DNA from: Coix lacryma-jobi var. lacryma-jobi
Lineage: Eukaryota; Streptophyta; Magnoliopsida; Poales; Poaceae
Length of the DNA stretch: 64,000 bases
Assembly: GCA_009763385.1 (NCBI GenBank)
Contig: CM019824.1
Location: 147,505,705 to 147,569,704, forward strand
Direction of reading: 5' to 3'
Shown here piece by piece: positions 11,296-20,202 of the stretch. Both the position numbers and the translations under genes were made by a program. The notes under the pieces were generated by a model. That model made no database searches. It had not been told where the DNA came from and was given only the letters and a program-made list of their open reading frames with translations. How positions within the stretch are numbered: position 1 is the first letter of the stretch; each line of letters starts with the position of its first letter.

Positions 11296-11425
11296 CCGGT
11301 TTTGAGGCCCAAACCGGTAAACCTGCCAGCCCAGGTTTTGAGGCCCAAACCTGGAAACCGTCCACCCCGAGTTTTGAGGCCCAAACTCGGAAACCGGCCA
11401 CCCCGAGTTTTGAGACCCAAACTCG
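11296..11425. repeat. four-hairpin array, exact 36-bp period, covarying stems
   Basis: Four 22-nt imperfect palindromes start at 11296, 11332, 11368 and 11404. All share TTTTGAGGCCCAAA or a one-base variant. The outer four bases are CCGG/CCGG, CAGG/CCTG, CGAG/CTCG and CGAG/CTCG, so they differ between units while staying complementary. The 14-nt spacers are related to one another (GAAACCGTCCACCC type). The array lies in the U3 side of the older LTR. Confidence 0.9.
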
Positions 11426-12097
11426 GAAACCGTCGAGGGTAGCTTTTTTAGGCTCAACTACTGAACCTGCACCGTAGACGGGATGTGATTCACAGACCCC
11501 GACCACCGGCACCGATGCCGATGCATGTCCAGCCTCCACGCCGGGCACAATGCCTTCGCCTTCCTTCTTGACTCGGCCGACGGCACTTGCGCCGCACGCA
11601 AGCCCGTGTCCAACCTCCCGCCAAGTGCCACGACGCCATCGTCTTCCTCCCGACTCGGCCGATGCATTGCACATCCCCATGTGCTCTCGCTCGCTGATGC
11701 CACGTGCCAACTACCACAGCTGGTCCTCCGGCCTCTCGGTTCGTCGGTCCAAGCTGTAAGTGCAATCAAGCCCTAATTGTGGGTTTTGGTGATAATGACC
11801 ACACGATTAGAGGACTAATGAGATTTATAAAGTTGATAAGCAGGTTATGTTAAGAAAGGATGGTGTATATGCGTTGGTGGACCCCTCACACTACATTTCG
11901 TCGGTTCCGAACTCAAAGCGCTTCAAAGATATTTTATTTTGGATTACTTGAGTTTAGGAATGCCGTACTATAAAGGGGGAATGCAAATTCATTGATATGG
12001 CTGAATGATATGTGCTCAAACCAACCCAAACCATCCACATTTCCAACCAAAGACAGCTGCACTCATTGTAGATCTGTTCCTGTCTGTTTGGTGGGCG

Positions 12098-12164
12098 CGG
12101 CAGTGCCGCTCTAGGCGCGGCAGTGCCGGGCCGCGGCACTACCGGGCTAAGGCCGGCACTGCCG
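12098..12164. repeat. palindrome module 1 of the Sirevirus LTR
   Basis: Units start at 12098, 12118, 12134 and 12154 (spacing 20-16-20). The first two read CGGCAGTGCCG, the third CGGCACTACCG and the fourth CGGCACTGCCG, so the last two are in the opposite sense. The same module is in the 3' LTR at 22805-22871. Confidence 0.9.
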
Positions 12165-12881
12165 CGACTTGATTTGCCCGTTGGATGGCAGGGGGTATTT
12201 ACATCACCCCCTCTGCCTCCCAACGGTTATCCACGACCAGAACACTCCACCTACCTCCAGACAAGCTCCCTTTCTCCATTGAAGGCCCTCCAAGCTCCCA
12301 ACCACCAAAATCTTCATTCCCATTGATTCCAAGTGGTTGAGAGGCTCAAACCTTCACCAAAGAGGAGTCCTAGCTGAGATCTACTGCCTAGAGCACTTGA
12401 GTTGAGCCATAGCCGGTGGATTTGCTTCTATTACTCTTGGGTTCTTGGAACCCTAGCCGGCTAGGCGTCGCCCTAGAGCCTTGCCAACTTGTGTGGCGGC
12501 CTAGGGAGGTTTGTAATCACTTGTGCAGCTAGTAAGATTACCCCTCATCTCAAGGATTTGGTTCCTTGACTTGAGAACGAGGTTGAGTTGCAAAGCTCAT
12601 GACCTAAGTGGTCAACCTCAACAACGTGGAGGTAGGCAAGCCTTGGTGGCGAGCTGAACCACGGGATAAATCACTTGTCTCGCGTGCTTGCTTAGTTTCA
12701 TTCTCTATGTTCATGAGCTTGTGATATATTCTAGGGTTTGGCTCGATCTACTCTATCTTTCATATTTGGCTTGGAGTAGTTGTTTCTGCTGGTTCATATA
12801 GCCTATTGTTACATTCCTATTCATATAGAATCTGCAGATTGTGGGTAGATTTCGAATTGCAGCTTCTGGTCTTCGTCTGCG

Positions 12882-12948
12882 CGGCAGTACCGCGCTGAGG
12901 CCGGCAGTGCCGGGGAGCGGCAGTGCCGGGCGCAGGGCGGTAGTGCCG
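12882..12948. repeat. palindrome module 2 of the Sirevirus LTR
   Basis: Units CGGCAGTACCG, CGGCAGTGCCG, CGGCAGTGCCG and CGGTAGTGCCG start at 12882, 12902, 12918 and 12938, again spaced 20-16-20. The counterpart in the 3' LTR is 23589-23655. Confidence 0.9.
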
Positions 12949-13032
12949 GGCATATCTAATTTGGTTTTAAGCTGTGATTTTTGACAGGCCTATTCACCCC
13001 CCCCCCCTCTAGGCCACACAGGTCCTTACAAG

Positions 13033-13044
13033 TGGTATCAGAGC
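13033..13044 (+). other. primer binding site (initiator tRNA-Met)
   Basis: TGGTATCAGAGC lies two bases after the 5' LTR. It is the usual plant Copia site complementary to the 3' end of initiator methionine tRNA. Confidence 0.9.
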
Positions 13045-13078
13045 CTGGTCTCTCAGCAGCACTTAACCGTGCGAGAGT

Positions 13079-15979
13079 ATGGCCACTGACGGAGCGGGTG
13101 ATGCTAGTGTTGTGCAACCCAAACCCTTTGAAGATCCGGATGTGCACACCACTAGCAGCAGCGAGAGTATCTCCACAGCTAGCGGAAGGACACTTCCACA
13201 ATTGGTTGTGTCGGCCGGAGAGCTCGCAAGACGAAAGGAAGAAAGAAGGTTGAGAAGAGAAGCTAGAGCCAAAGCAAAAGAAGATGCAGCAGCTCTCAAA
13301 GCAAAGGAAGACAAGGCTCAAAGAAGAGAAGAAAGAAAGATTAGAAGAGAAGAAAGAGCCAAGAGAAGAGAAGAAAAGAAGAAGAAGGAAGAGCTCAAAG
13401 CTAAGAAGAGTGTGCACTTGAGTGAAGACTCAAGTAGCACCGAAGATGGTGATGATGACATCTCCTATCATCTCAAGGGTGACAAGAAGAAGAAGGAGGA
13501 GACCAAGGAGACATACAAAGCCGTATCCTATACTTATTCTTCTATGTCTAACCATGATTCTAGGCCTCTCATTAATGTACCCGCGGGCAAGTTGCCTCGT
13601 TTCGACGGGACCAACTTTGCCAAGTGGAAGCACATTATGAAGACCTATCTTATTGGTCTCCATCCAGGAATTTGGGAGATAGTGCACAATGGACTTGAAG
13701 CACCGGTTGATCCAAAGAACCCCACTCAAGATGAGTTCCGCAACATTCATCTCAATGCCCAAGCAACTAGTGTGCTACTTAGTGCCTTGGATGGTGATGA
13801 GTACAACAAGGTCATGGGAGTTGAAGTTGCAAAAGAGATTTGGGACACATTGCATATTGCTCATGAAGGGGTTGATAAAGTGAGGCAATCCAAGATTGAT
13901 TTGTTGATGGCCAAGCTCAACCGGTTTGTGATTTGTGATGGTGAAGGCCCTCAAGAGATGTTTGATAGGTTGATGGTCATTGTTGGCAAGATTAGAGGGC
14001 TAGGTGGAAACGAAATCAATGATCACAAGGTAGTGAAGATTATGTTGGAAGCTTACTCACCAAGAAATGAGACCGTGGTGACATTGATTAGAGACAAGAA
14101 GAAATTTGAAAAGTTCACACCTAGTGATGTGCTTGGGAGGATTATCACTTTTGATATGCAAAGAGAGGAAGCTAATGAAAGAAGGAAGCTTGGAGAGTTG
14201 CAAGCAAGGCTAGATGGGATGAAGATCAAGGAAGTAGCACTCAAGGCAAGCAAGCCAACAAAGCAAGCAACATCAAGCAAGCCAAATTCAAGCAAACAAG
14301 CCTCTACAAGCAAGCCCAAGCAACAAAAGAAGAAAATAGAGGTTGAGGACAGCACATCATCCTCTTGCAAAAGTGAGAGTGATAGTGAAGAATTTGAGAA
14401 GATTAATGATATAGCCCTATTCATGAGAAGATACCGCAAGGGGCTCAAGAAAGAAGGATACAAGTTTGTGAAGAGGAAGTTTCCCAACAAGAAGAAGAGG
14501 ACTTGCTACAATTGTGGTAGCACCGAGCACTTCATTGCTCATTGCCCAAATGAGAAGAAAGACAACAAGGGCAAGAAAGATGACAAAGCCACTTACAAGA
14601 AGCACAACAAGAGGTACATGGGGGAAGCTCACATTGGACATGAATGGGACTCAACGGTACAAACCTCAAGTGAAGAAGATGAGAAGATGGCAACCATTGC
14701 ATTCCAAAAGCCATCTCCTCCACCAAGGTTATTCAACAACTTGTCCGATGATGATGACAACTCCCACACTTGCCTCATGGCCAAGAAAGAGAAGGTGAAA
14801 AAGACTCGTACTTCCAAACCTTCTCTTCCACTTAGTGACATCTCTAGTAGTGAACTTAGTGACTCTTCTAGTGATGATAGCTCTAGTGATGAAGAGATAA
14901 ACATGATAACAAAGAACTTAGATAAGAAAACCAAACTCTTTATCACTAAGCTAATGGAGGAACTAGAGGGTGTACAAGCCGAGCTAGCAATAAGTGAGGA
15001 TGCTCTTATCAAACAAGAGGATCTCTATATTGCTTGCAAGGAAGCTCTTGCATTAGAGAGAAGTGAGTTGGATGTCTTGCATGAGGCCTTGGCCAAAGAG
15101 CAAGATGAACATGCTTCTCTAAAGAAGGCTCATGTTGGACTCAAGAAAAAGTATTGTGACTTGGATGTAAAGCACAAGGAACTTGAGCTGCAATATAACC
15201 TTCTTTGGGAAAGCAACTCAACTCTCCCTAAGGCAAATGTCACTCCTATTCCCTCCACTAGTGAAGGTTGTGGAAAATGCTATAATCTTGATTTGAATGT
15301 CTATTCCACTAACCTTGCAAACATGGAGGTCATGAGAAAAGAAATAGCAAGATTGACAAGTGTTATTGCAAGTGGTTGTGTCAAGGCTACTATAAGTGCT
15401 AGTGAGAAGACCCAAAGCAAGAACATGCCCAAGTTCAAGAACGGAAGACGTCCTTTCATAAAGGATGGGTTGGGGCATGTAAAGGGAGGCAAAACCAATG
15501 GAAGGAAGAAGGTGAATGGCTATGAATGTGTGAGGTTTGAGAAGAAGGGTTACATTGGTACAGTTCAGCCTGCACAGACCGCGGCAGTGCCGCGCCAGAA
15601 GGCGGCAGTGCCGGGCCCCGGCAGTGCCGCCCCCAGGCCGGCAGTGCCGCGCCCCAAGAAAGGGAAGGCTACCAGTTCCCCTTCTGCTCACTCTCACACA
15701 CAGCCCAAGCAGATGCCAAATCAGAAGCAAGGGTCTCAGAAACCAAAGGAGTCTATTTGGGTAACCAAGAACAAGTTCATGCATCAACCCAAGATAGAAG
15801 CTCCAAGAATGAGCATGTCCTCTTGTTACTTCTTAGGACACAACAACAGTGGTAAAGTTGTTGCAAAGTATGTTGGTAAAGACAAGAGGGCAGCCGACAA
15901 GTTTATTTGGGTTCCTAAGATACTTGTGACTAACATGCAAGGCCCCAATGTCAATTGGGGACCTAAACCAAGGAACTAA
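13079..15979 (+). CDS. gag: Sirevirus gag polyprotein, 966 aa
   Basis: The structural protein of the virus-like particle. The N-terminal 30-110 residues are a highly charged, coiled-coil-prone Lys/Arg/Glu segment. The capsid-like core follows (FDGTNFAKWKHIMKTYL near residue 180). A CCHC zinc knuckle CYNCGSTEHFIAHC lies at about residues 476-489. Beyond it come Ser/Asp-rich runs and a second coiled-coil stretch. At residues 834-860 the frame reads through a palindrome module and yields an Ala-Val-Pro-rich linker. The start ATG is 49 bp after the 5' LTR. The frame ends within the pol frame, with the overlap at 15930-15979, so pol is presumably made by a frame change or other recoding. Intact as read. 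Confidence 0.9.
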   Translation: MATDGAGDASVVQPKPFEDPDVHTTSSSESISTASGRTLPQLVVSAGELARRKEERRLRREARAKAKEDAAALKAKEDKAQRREERKIRREERAKRREEKKKKEELKAKKSVHLSEDSSSTEDGDDDISYHLKGDKKKKEETKETYKAVSYTYSSMSNHDSRPLINVPAGKLPRFDGTNFAKWKHIMKTYLIGLHPGIWEIVHNGLEAPVDPKNPTQDEFRNIHLNAQATSVLLSALDGDEYNKVMGVEVAKEIWDTLHIAHEGVDKVRQSKIDLLMAKLNRFVICDGEGPQEMFDRLMVIVGKIRGLGGNEINDHKVVKIMLEAYSPRNETVVTLIRDKKKFEKFTPSDVLGRIITFDMQREEANERRKLGELQARLDGMKIKEVALKASKPTKQATSSKPNSSKQASTSKPKQQKKKIEVEDSTSSSCKSESDSEEFEKINDIALFMRRYRKGLKKEGYKFVKRKFPNKKKRTCYNCGSTEHFIAHCPNEKKDNKGKKDDKATYKKHNKRYMGEAHIGHEWDSTVQTSSEEDEKMATIAFQKPSPPPRLFNNLSDDDDNSHTCLMAKKEKVKKTRTSKPSLPLSDISSSELSDSSSDDSSSDEEINMITKNLDKKTKLFITKLMEELEGVQAELAISEDALIKQEDLYIACKEALALERSELDVLHEALAKEQDEHASLKKAHVGLKKKYCDLDVKHKELELQYNLLWESNSTLPKANVTPIPSTSEGCGKCYNLDLNVYSTNLANMEVMRKEIARLTSVIASGCVKATISASEKTQSKNMPKFKNGRRPFIKDGLGHVKGGKTNGRKKVNGYECVRFEKKGYIGTVQPAQTAAVPRQKAAVPGPGSAAPRPAVPRPKKGKATSSPSAHSHTQPKQMPNQKQGSQKPKESIWVTKNKFMHQPKIEAPRMSMSSCYFLGHNNSGKVVAKYVGKDKRAADKFIWVPKILVTNMQGPNVNWGPKPRN
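15582..15649. repeat. palindrome module 3, inside gag
   Basis: CGGCAGTGCCG units start at 15582, 15603, 15619 and 15639 (spacing 21-16-20, total 57). It is read in frame as AAVP, AAVPGPGSAAP and PAVP words. Confidence 0.9.
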
Positions 15980-18900
15980 ACTTGTTTTGCAGGCATACTC
16001 CTCCGGTGGATCAAGTTGGGTGCTTGATAGCGGATGTACAAATCATATGACCGGAGAAAGGAGTATGTTCTCATCATATTCCCCAACTACAAATGCAAGT
16101 GAGAATATCATATTTGGTGATAACTCCAAGGGGGATGTGCTAGGTCTTGGTAAAGTTGCTATCACACTTGAACATTCAATTACCAATGTCTTACATGTTG
16201 ATTCGTTAAGTTACAATTTGTTGTCCGTTTCACAATTGTGTGGGATGGGTTTCAATTGTCTCTTTACGAATGAGGGTGTGGAAGTCTTTAGAAGAGAGGA
16301 TTCCTCTATTGTCTTTACGGGTCGTTTGAAAGGGAAGCTTTACTTAGTTGACTTCAACAAAAGTGAAGCTAAACTTGAGACTTGTTTAGTGGCAAAATCT
16401 AGCATGGGTTGGTTATGGCACCGCCGACTAGCTCATGTTGGGATGAGGAACTTGGCCAAACTTCAAAACGACAACCACATCCTAGGACTAACCAATGTTC
16501 ATTTTGAGAAAGACAGAGTATGTGGAGCTTGCCAAGCCGGAAAGCAAGTAGGCGTACCTCACCCACCAAAGAGCTACGACACGACTACTCATCCATTGGA
16601 GTTGATTCACATGGATCTCTTTGGACCGGTTGCCTACCTTAGCATCGGCGGTAACAAACATGGTCTTGTTATTGTTGATGACTATTCTCGTTTCACTTGG
16701 GTATTCTTTTTGCATGATAAAAGTGTAGTGCAAGAGAAGGTGAAGATGTTTGTACGAAGAGCTCAAAGGGAATTCGGTTTCAATATCAAGAAGGTTCGTA
16801 GTGACAACGGAACCGAATTCCGAAACACCCAAGTGGAAGAGTTACTTGATGAAGAGGGCATCAAGCATGAGTTCTCAGTGCCCTATACCCCTCAACAAAA
16901 TGGTGTGGTGGAGAGGAAGAATAGAACGCTCATTGACATGGCAAGGACAATGCTAGATGAGTACAAGACGCCGGACATCTTTTGGGCCGAAGCCGTCAAC
17001 ACCGCTTGCCATGCAATCAACCGCCTCTACCTCCACAAGAGAAGAAAGAAGACATCCTATGAGCTGCTCACCGGTAACAAGCCAAAGGTGTCTTACTTTA
17101 GAGTATTTGGGTGCAAATGTTTCATCTTGAACAAGAAACCCAAAGCCTCTAAGTTTGCATCTAAAGTAGATGATGGTTTTCTTCTCGGTTATGGATCAAA
17201 CGAGCATGCCTATCGTGTTTTCAACAAGGCCTCCGGCAAGGTTGAAATAGCGATAGACGTGACGTTTGATGAAACTAATGGCTCTCAAGTAGAGCAAGTT
17301 GATGAAGTTGTTGTAGGTAATGAGGAACCTCCTTGTGAAGCAATCAAGCAGCTAGCTATTGGTGATATAAGACCACAGGAACAGCAGGCTACAGATCAGG
17401 AAGGTCCTCAAGCTGAAGCTTCTGCTGGGACTGATCAGATACAGTCCCCGGCAGTGCCGGGCCAGACCCCGACAGTGCCGGACCCCGGCAGTGCCGCGCG
17501 GAGCCAAGCAGTGCCGGGCACACCCAGAGCAGCTGCAGCAACTCCACTTCATGGAGTGAACCTACAACCCATCTTCGAGCAAGATGAAGAAGAAGAAGCC
17601 GAAGATGAACCAGAACCCATCGATCATCCAAGACTCAAGCAAACTATTCAACGAGATCACCCCGTTGACAATATTCTTGGGAGTCTACGAAAGGGGGTAA
17701 CGACACGCTCTCATTTGGCAAATTTCTGTCAATATTACTCATTTGTCTCCTCTTTGGAACCTCTCAAGGTAGAAGAAGCCCTGGATGATCCGGATTGGGT
17801 GATGGCCATGCAAGAAGAGCTCAACAACTTCGAGCGCAATCAAGTATGGTCACTCGTGGAAAGACCAAATACCAATGTCATTGGAACCAAATGGGTCTTT
17901 CGCAACAAGCAAGATGAAGAAGGTGTGGTGACAAGGAACAAGGCAAGATTGGTAGCTCAAGGGTTCACACAAGTAGAGGGCCTGGACTTTGAAGAAACAT
18001 ATGCACCGGTTGCAAGACTTGAAGCCATTCGGATTCTTCTAGCCTATGCAGCCCATCATGAATTCAAGCTATATCAAATGGATGTGAAGAGTGCATTCCT
18101 CAATGGCCCTATACAAGAGTTGGTATATGTCGAGCAACCACCGGGCTTTGAAGATCCCATGTTTCCCAACCACGTCTTCAAACTCCGAAAGGCGCTCTAT
18201 GGGCTTAAGCAAGCACCTAGAGCATGGTATGAATGCCTTAAGGAATTCTTGCTCAAACAAGGCTTTGAAATAGGCAAAGCCGATCCTACTCTCTTCACTC
18301 ATAAAGTCAATGGAGATATCTTTGTGTGCCAAATATATGTCGATGACATAATATTTGGTAGTACTAACAAATCCTTTTGTGATGAGTTTAGTAGGATCAT
18401 GACTAAAAGATTTGAGATGTCTATGATGGGTGAGCTCAAGTTCTTCCTTGGGTTTCAAATCAAGCAATTGAAGGAAGGGACTTTTCTTTGCCAAACCAAG
18501 TACACCCATGATATGTTAAAGAAGTTTGACATGGTGAACGCTAAGCCTATCAAAACGCCCATGCCAACTAATGGACATCTTGATCTTGATAAGGAAGGAA
18601 AAGCTGTGGACATCAAGGTATATCGTTCCATGATTGGCTCCCTCCTTTACTTATGCGCATCTAGGCCCGATATTATGCTTAGCGTGTGCATGTGTGCTAG
18701 ATTTCAAGCTAACCCGAAAGAGTGTCACTTAGTGGCCGTTAAGAGAATCTTGAGATATCTAGTTCACACTCCAAACCTTGGCTTGTGGTATCCTAGGGGC
18801 TCCAAGTTTGATCTACTTGGCTATTCGGATTCCGATTACGCCGGTTGCAAGGTAGATCGAAAAAGCACTTCGGGGACATGTCAATTCCTTGGACGCTCCT

Positions 18901-19289
18901 TAGTGTCTTGGAGTTCTAAAAAGCAAAATTGTGTAGCCCTATCCACAGCCGAGGCCGAGTATGTTGCAGCAGGTGCATGTTGTGCGCAACTACTTTGGAT
19001 GAGGCAAACCCTTCGTGATTTCGGATGTCAATTTACTCATATCCCACTCTTGTGTGACAATGAGAGCGCCATAAAGCTAGCAAACAACCCAGTGTGTCAT
19101 TCAAGAACCAAACACATAGACATCCGGCATCACTTCTTGAGAGATCATGAAATCAAAGGAGATATCGCCATCAAACATGTGAGCACCGACAAACAACTAG
19201 CCGATATCTTCACTAAGCCTCTAGATGAGTCAAGGTTTTGTGCTTTAAGGAGTGAACTAAATATACTTGACTCTCGTAACTTAGTTTGA
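15948..19289 (+). CDS. pol: Sirevirus pol polyprotein, 1113 aa
   Basis: The frame is +1 relative to gag. Domains in order: aspartic protease (WVLDSG at about 24-29), integrase HHCC finger (WHRRLAH and CGACQAGK, about 155-205), integrase core (HMDLFGP, VRSDNGTEF, PYTPQQNGVVERKN), reverse transcriptase (WVFRNKQDEEG, DVKSAFLNG, IYVDDIIFGS at about 796) and RNase H (GYSDSDYAGC, STAEAEYVAA, TKHIDIRHHF). All catalytic signatures are present and no internal stop is seen. A palindrome module at 17449-17516 is read in frame between integrase and reverse transcriptase. The ATG at 15948 is only the first in-frame ATG; the frame is open from 15930. Confidence 0.93.
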   Translation: MSIGDLNQGTKLVLQAYSSGGSSWVLDSGCTNHMTGERSMFSSYSPTTNASENIIFGDNSKGDVLGLGKVAITLEHSITNVLHVDSLSYNLLSVSQLCGMGFNCLFTNEGVEVFRREDSSIVFTGRLKGKLYLVDFNKSEAKLETCLVAKSSMGWLWHRRLAHVGMRNLAKLQNDNHILGLTNVHFEKDRVCGACQAGKQVGVPHPPKSYDTTTHPLELIHMDLFGPVAYLSIGGNKHGLVIVDDYSRFTWVFFLHDKSVVQEKVKMFVRRAQREFGFNIKKVRSDNGTEFRNTQVEELLDEEGIKHEFSVPYTPQQNGVVERKNRTLIDMARTMLDEYKTPDIFWAEAVNTACHAINRLYLHKRRKKTSYELLTGNKPKVSYFRVFGCKCFILNKKPKASKFASKVDDGFLLGYGSNEHAYRVFNKASGKVEIAIDVTFDETNGSQVEQVDEVVVGNEEPPCEAIKQLAIGDIRPQEQQATDQEGPQAEASAGTDQIQSPAVPGQTPTVPDPGSAARSQAVPGTPRAAAATPLHGVNLQPIFEQDEEEEAEDEPEPIDHPRLKQTIQRDHPVDNILGSLRKGVTTRSHLANFCQYYSFVSSLEPLKVEEALDDPDWVMAMQEELNNFERNQVWSLVERPNTNVIGTKWVFRNKQDEEGVVTRNKARLVAQGFTQVEGLDFEETYAPVARLEAIRILLAYAAHHEFKLYQMDVKSAFLNGPIQELVYVEQPPGFEDPMFPNHVFKLRKALYGLKQAPRAWYECLKEFLLKQGFEIGKADPTLFTHKVNGDIFVCQIYVDDIIFGSTNKSFCDEFSRIMTKRFEMSMMGELKFFLGFQIKQLKEGTFLCQTKYTHDMLKKFDMVNAKPIKTPMPTNGHLDLDKEGKAVDIKVYRSMIGSLLYLCASRPDIMLSVCMCARFQANPKECHLVAVKRILRYLVHTPNLGLWYPRGSKFDLLGYSDSDYAGCKVDRKSTSGTCQFLGRSLVSWSSKKQNCVALSTAEAEYVAAGACCAQLLWMRQTLRDFGCQFTHIPLLCDNESAIKLANNPVCHSRTKHIDIRHHFLRDHEIKGDIAIKHVSTDKQLADIFTKPLDESRFCALRSELNILDSRNLV
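17449..17516. repeat. palindrome module 4, inside pol
   Basis: Units CGGCAGTGCCG, CGACAGTGCCG, CGGCAGTGCCG and AAGCAGTGCCG start at 17449, 17470, 17486 and 17506 (spacing 21-16-20). They encode PAVPG, PTVPDPGSAA and QAVPG words in the linker before reverse transcriptase. Confidence 0.9.
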
Positions 19290-19505
19290 AACCTAGCATG
19301 CTTGATTGTTCAACTAGTTTGACCTAGGTAAAACAATTTCAAAACTTTCATATTGTGTTTCAAAATCTTTGAAAGAAACTTGCTTGGTATGACCATTGTT
19401 CTGTATTGATTACTTGCTGCTGGTCATATCATGCATGAGGTACCTGTCCACTCCAAGAATAAGCTGTAGTATAATAGAGAATAACTCTCTCTGTTGGTAA
19501 CAGGC

Positions 19506-19572
19506 CGGCAGTGCCGGGCCAGGCGCGGAAGTGCCGGGCCCCGGCAGTGCCGCGCCAGGCGCGGTAGTGCCG
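19506..19572. repeat. palindrome module 5, between pol and ORF3
   Basis: Units CGGCAGTGCCG, CGGAAGTGCCG, CGGCAGTGCCG and CGGTAGTGCCG start at 19506, 19526, 19542 and 19562 (20-16-20). A single further unit CGGTAGTGCCG is at 19787-19797. Confidence 0.9.
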
Positions 19573-20023
19573 CGACTTACTGATTCGGCTGAATCAGTCT
19601 GTTACCGAGTGGAGTCACAGGGAAAAGGTTTTCTTTCCTATTCTACCCGTGACTTCCCCTCTCTCTCCCTCATCCATTCACTTTCACCACCGTAACTCTC
19701 TCTCCTATCTCTCACTCTCTCTCACGGGCGACTGGAGGTGACCGAGACCTTCCACCGGCCGACGACTTCCCGGAGCTTCCGGCCAGCGGTAGTGCCGCTC
19801 GGGTCTCTCTCCGTGCTGCTCGCTTTCCTCTTCACCAAGGGACTCCATCCCTCTTCTTCTTTCCCCAAGGTGAAGATTCAAATCCCTAACCCTAAGTTTT
19901 TCCCGATTTGTAAAATGCGCCATGGATATTGTTCTTAGAGGTTGTAGAAGGGTTTGTAGATGATAGGGGAGTAGTAGAGGTGGTGGATGTGGTGTTGTTT
20001 GGCTCAGATCCGGTCTGCCTGCG

Positions 20024-20090
20024 CGGCAGTGCCGCGCCCAGCGCGGCAGTGCCGGGCCCCGGCAGTGCCGCTCCCAGAGCGGCAGTGCCG
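20024..20090. repeat. palindrome module 6, upstream of ORF3
   Basis: Four exact CGGCAGTGCCG units start at 20024, 20044, 20060 and 20080 (20-16-20). Junctions between units are themselves palindromic: CGCccaGCG, GGGCCC and CTCccaGAG. Confidence 0.92.
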
Positions 20091-20202
20091 GACTCTGTGC
20101 AGAGTTCTGATCCAGCCAACACCTGTTCCATCAATTTCTATTACCTCTCTATGATTTACCAGTCCTTATACGGTCTTCTAACACACAGTGTTCATGTTTT
20201 AG

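Larger units (their letters stand above)
9625..11754 (-). mobile_element. older Sirevirus-type LTR, left part (split by a younger element)
   Basis: On the minus strand this reads like the U3-R-U5 of a Sirevirus LTR. Its 3' end has the 'attcaccccctgg' and 'ggtccttca' words that also close the LTR of the younger Sirevirus. A TATATATA box lies at 11029-11036 in minus orientation, and palindromic arrays occupy 10242-10403 and 11296-11425. No gag or pol of this element is visible, so it is probably a solo or truncated LTR. The exact ends and target duplication were not resolved. The right part resumes at 23738 after the insertion. Confidence 0.6.
11755..13030 (+). repeat. 5' LTR of the Sirevirus
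   Basis: 1276 bp, starting TGTAAGTGCAATCAAGCCCT and ending AGGTCCTTACA. A TATA-like CTATAAAGG lies near 11968. Two palindrome modules (12098-12164 and 12882-12948) and a C11 tract near the 3' end are present. Confidence 0.95.

Noticed and set aside
10242..11425. Regularly spaced repeats that superficially resemble a CRISPR array
   Set aside because: Spacers are short and related to each other, repeats are palindromic LTR motifs, and the genome is a plant's.
11954..12953. Frames of 66-89 aa in the Sirevirus LTRs, repeated identically in both LTRs
   Set aside because: They are by-products of the LTR sequence and its palindromes, with no protein-like composition.
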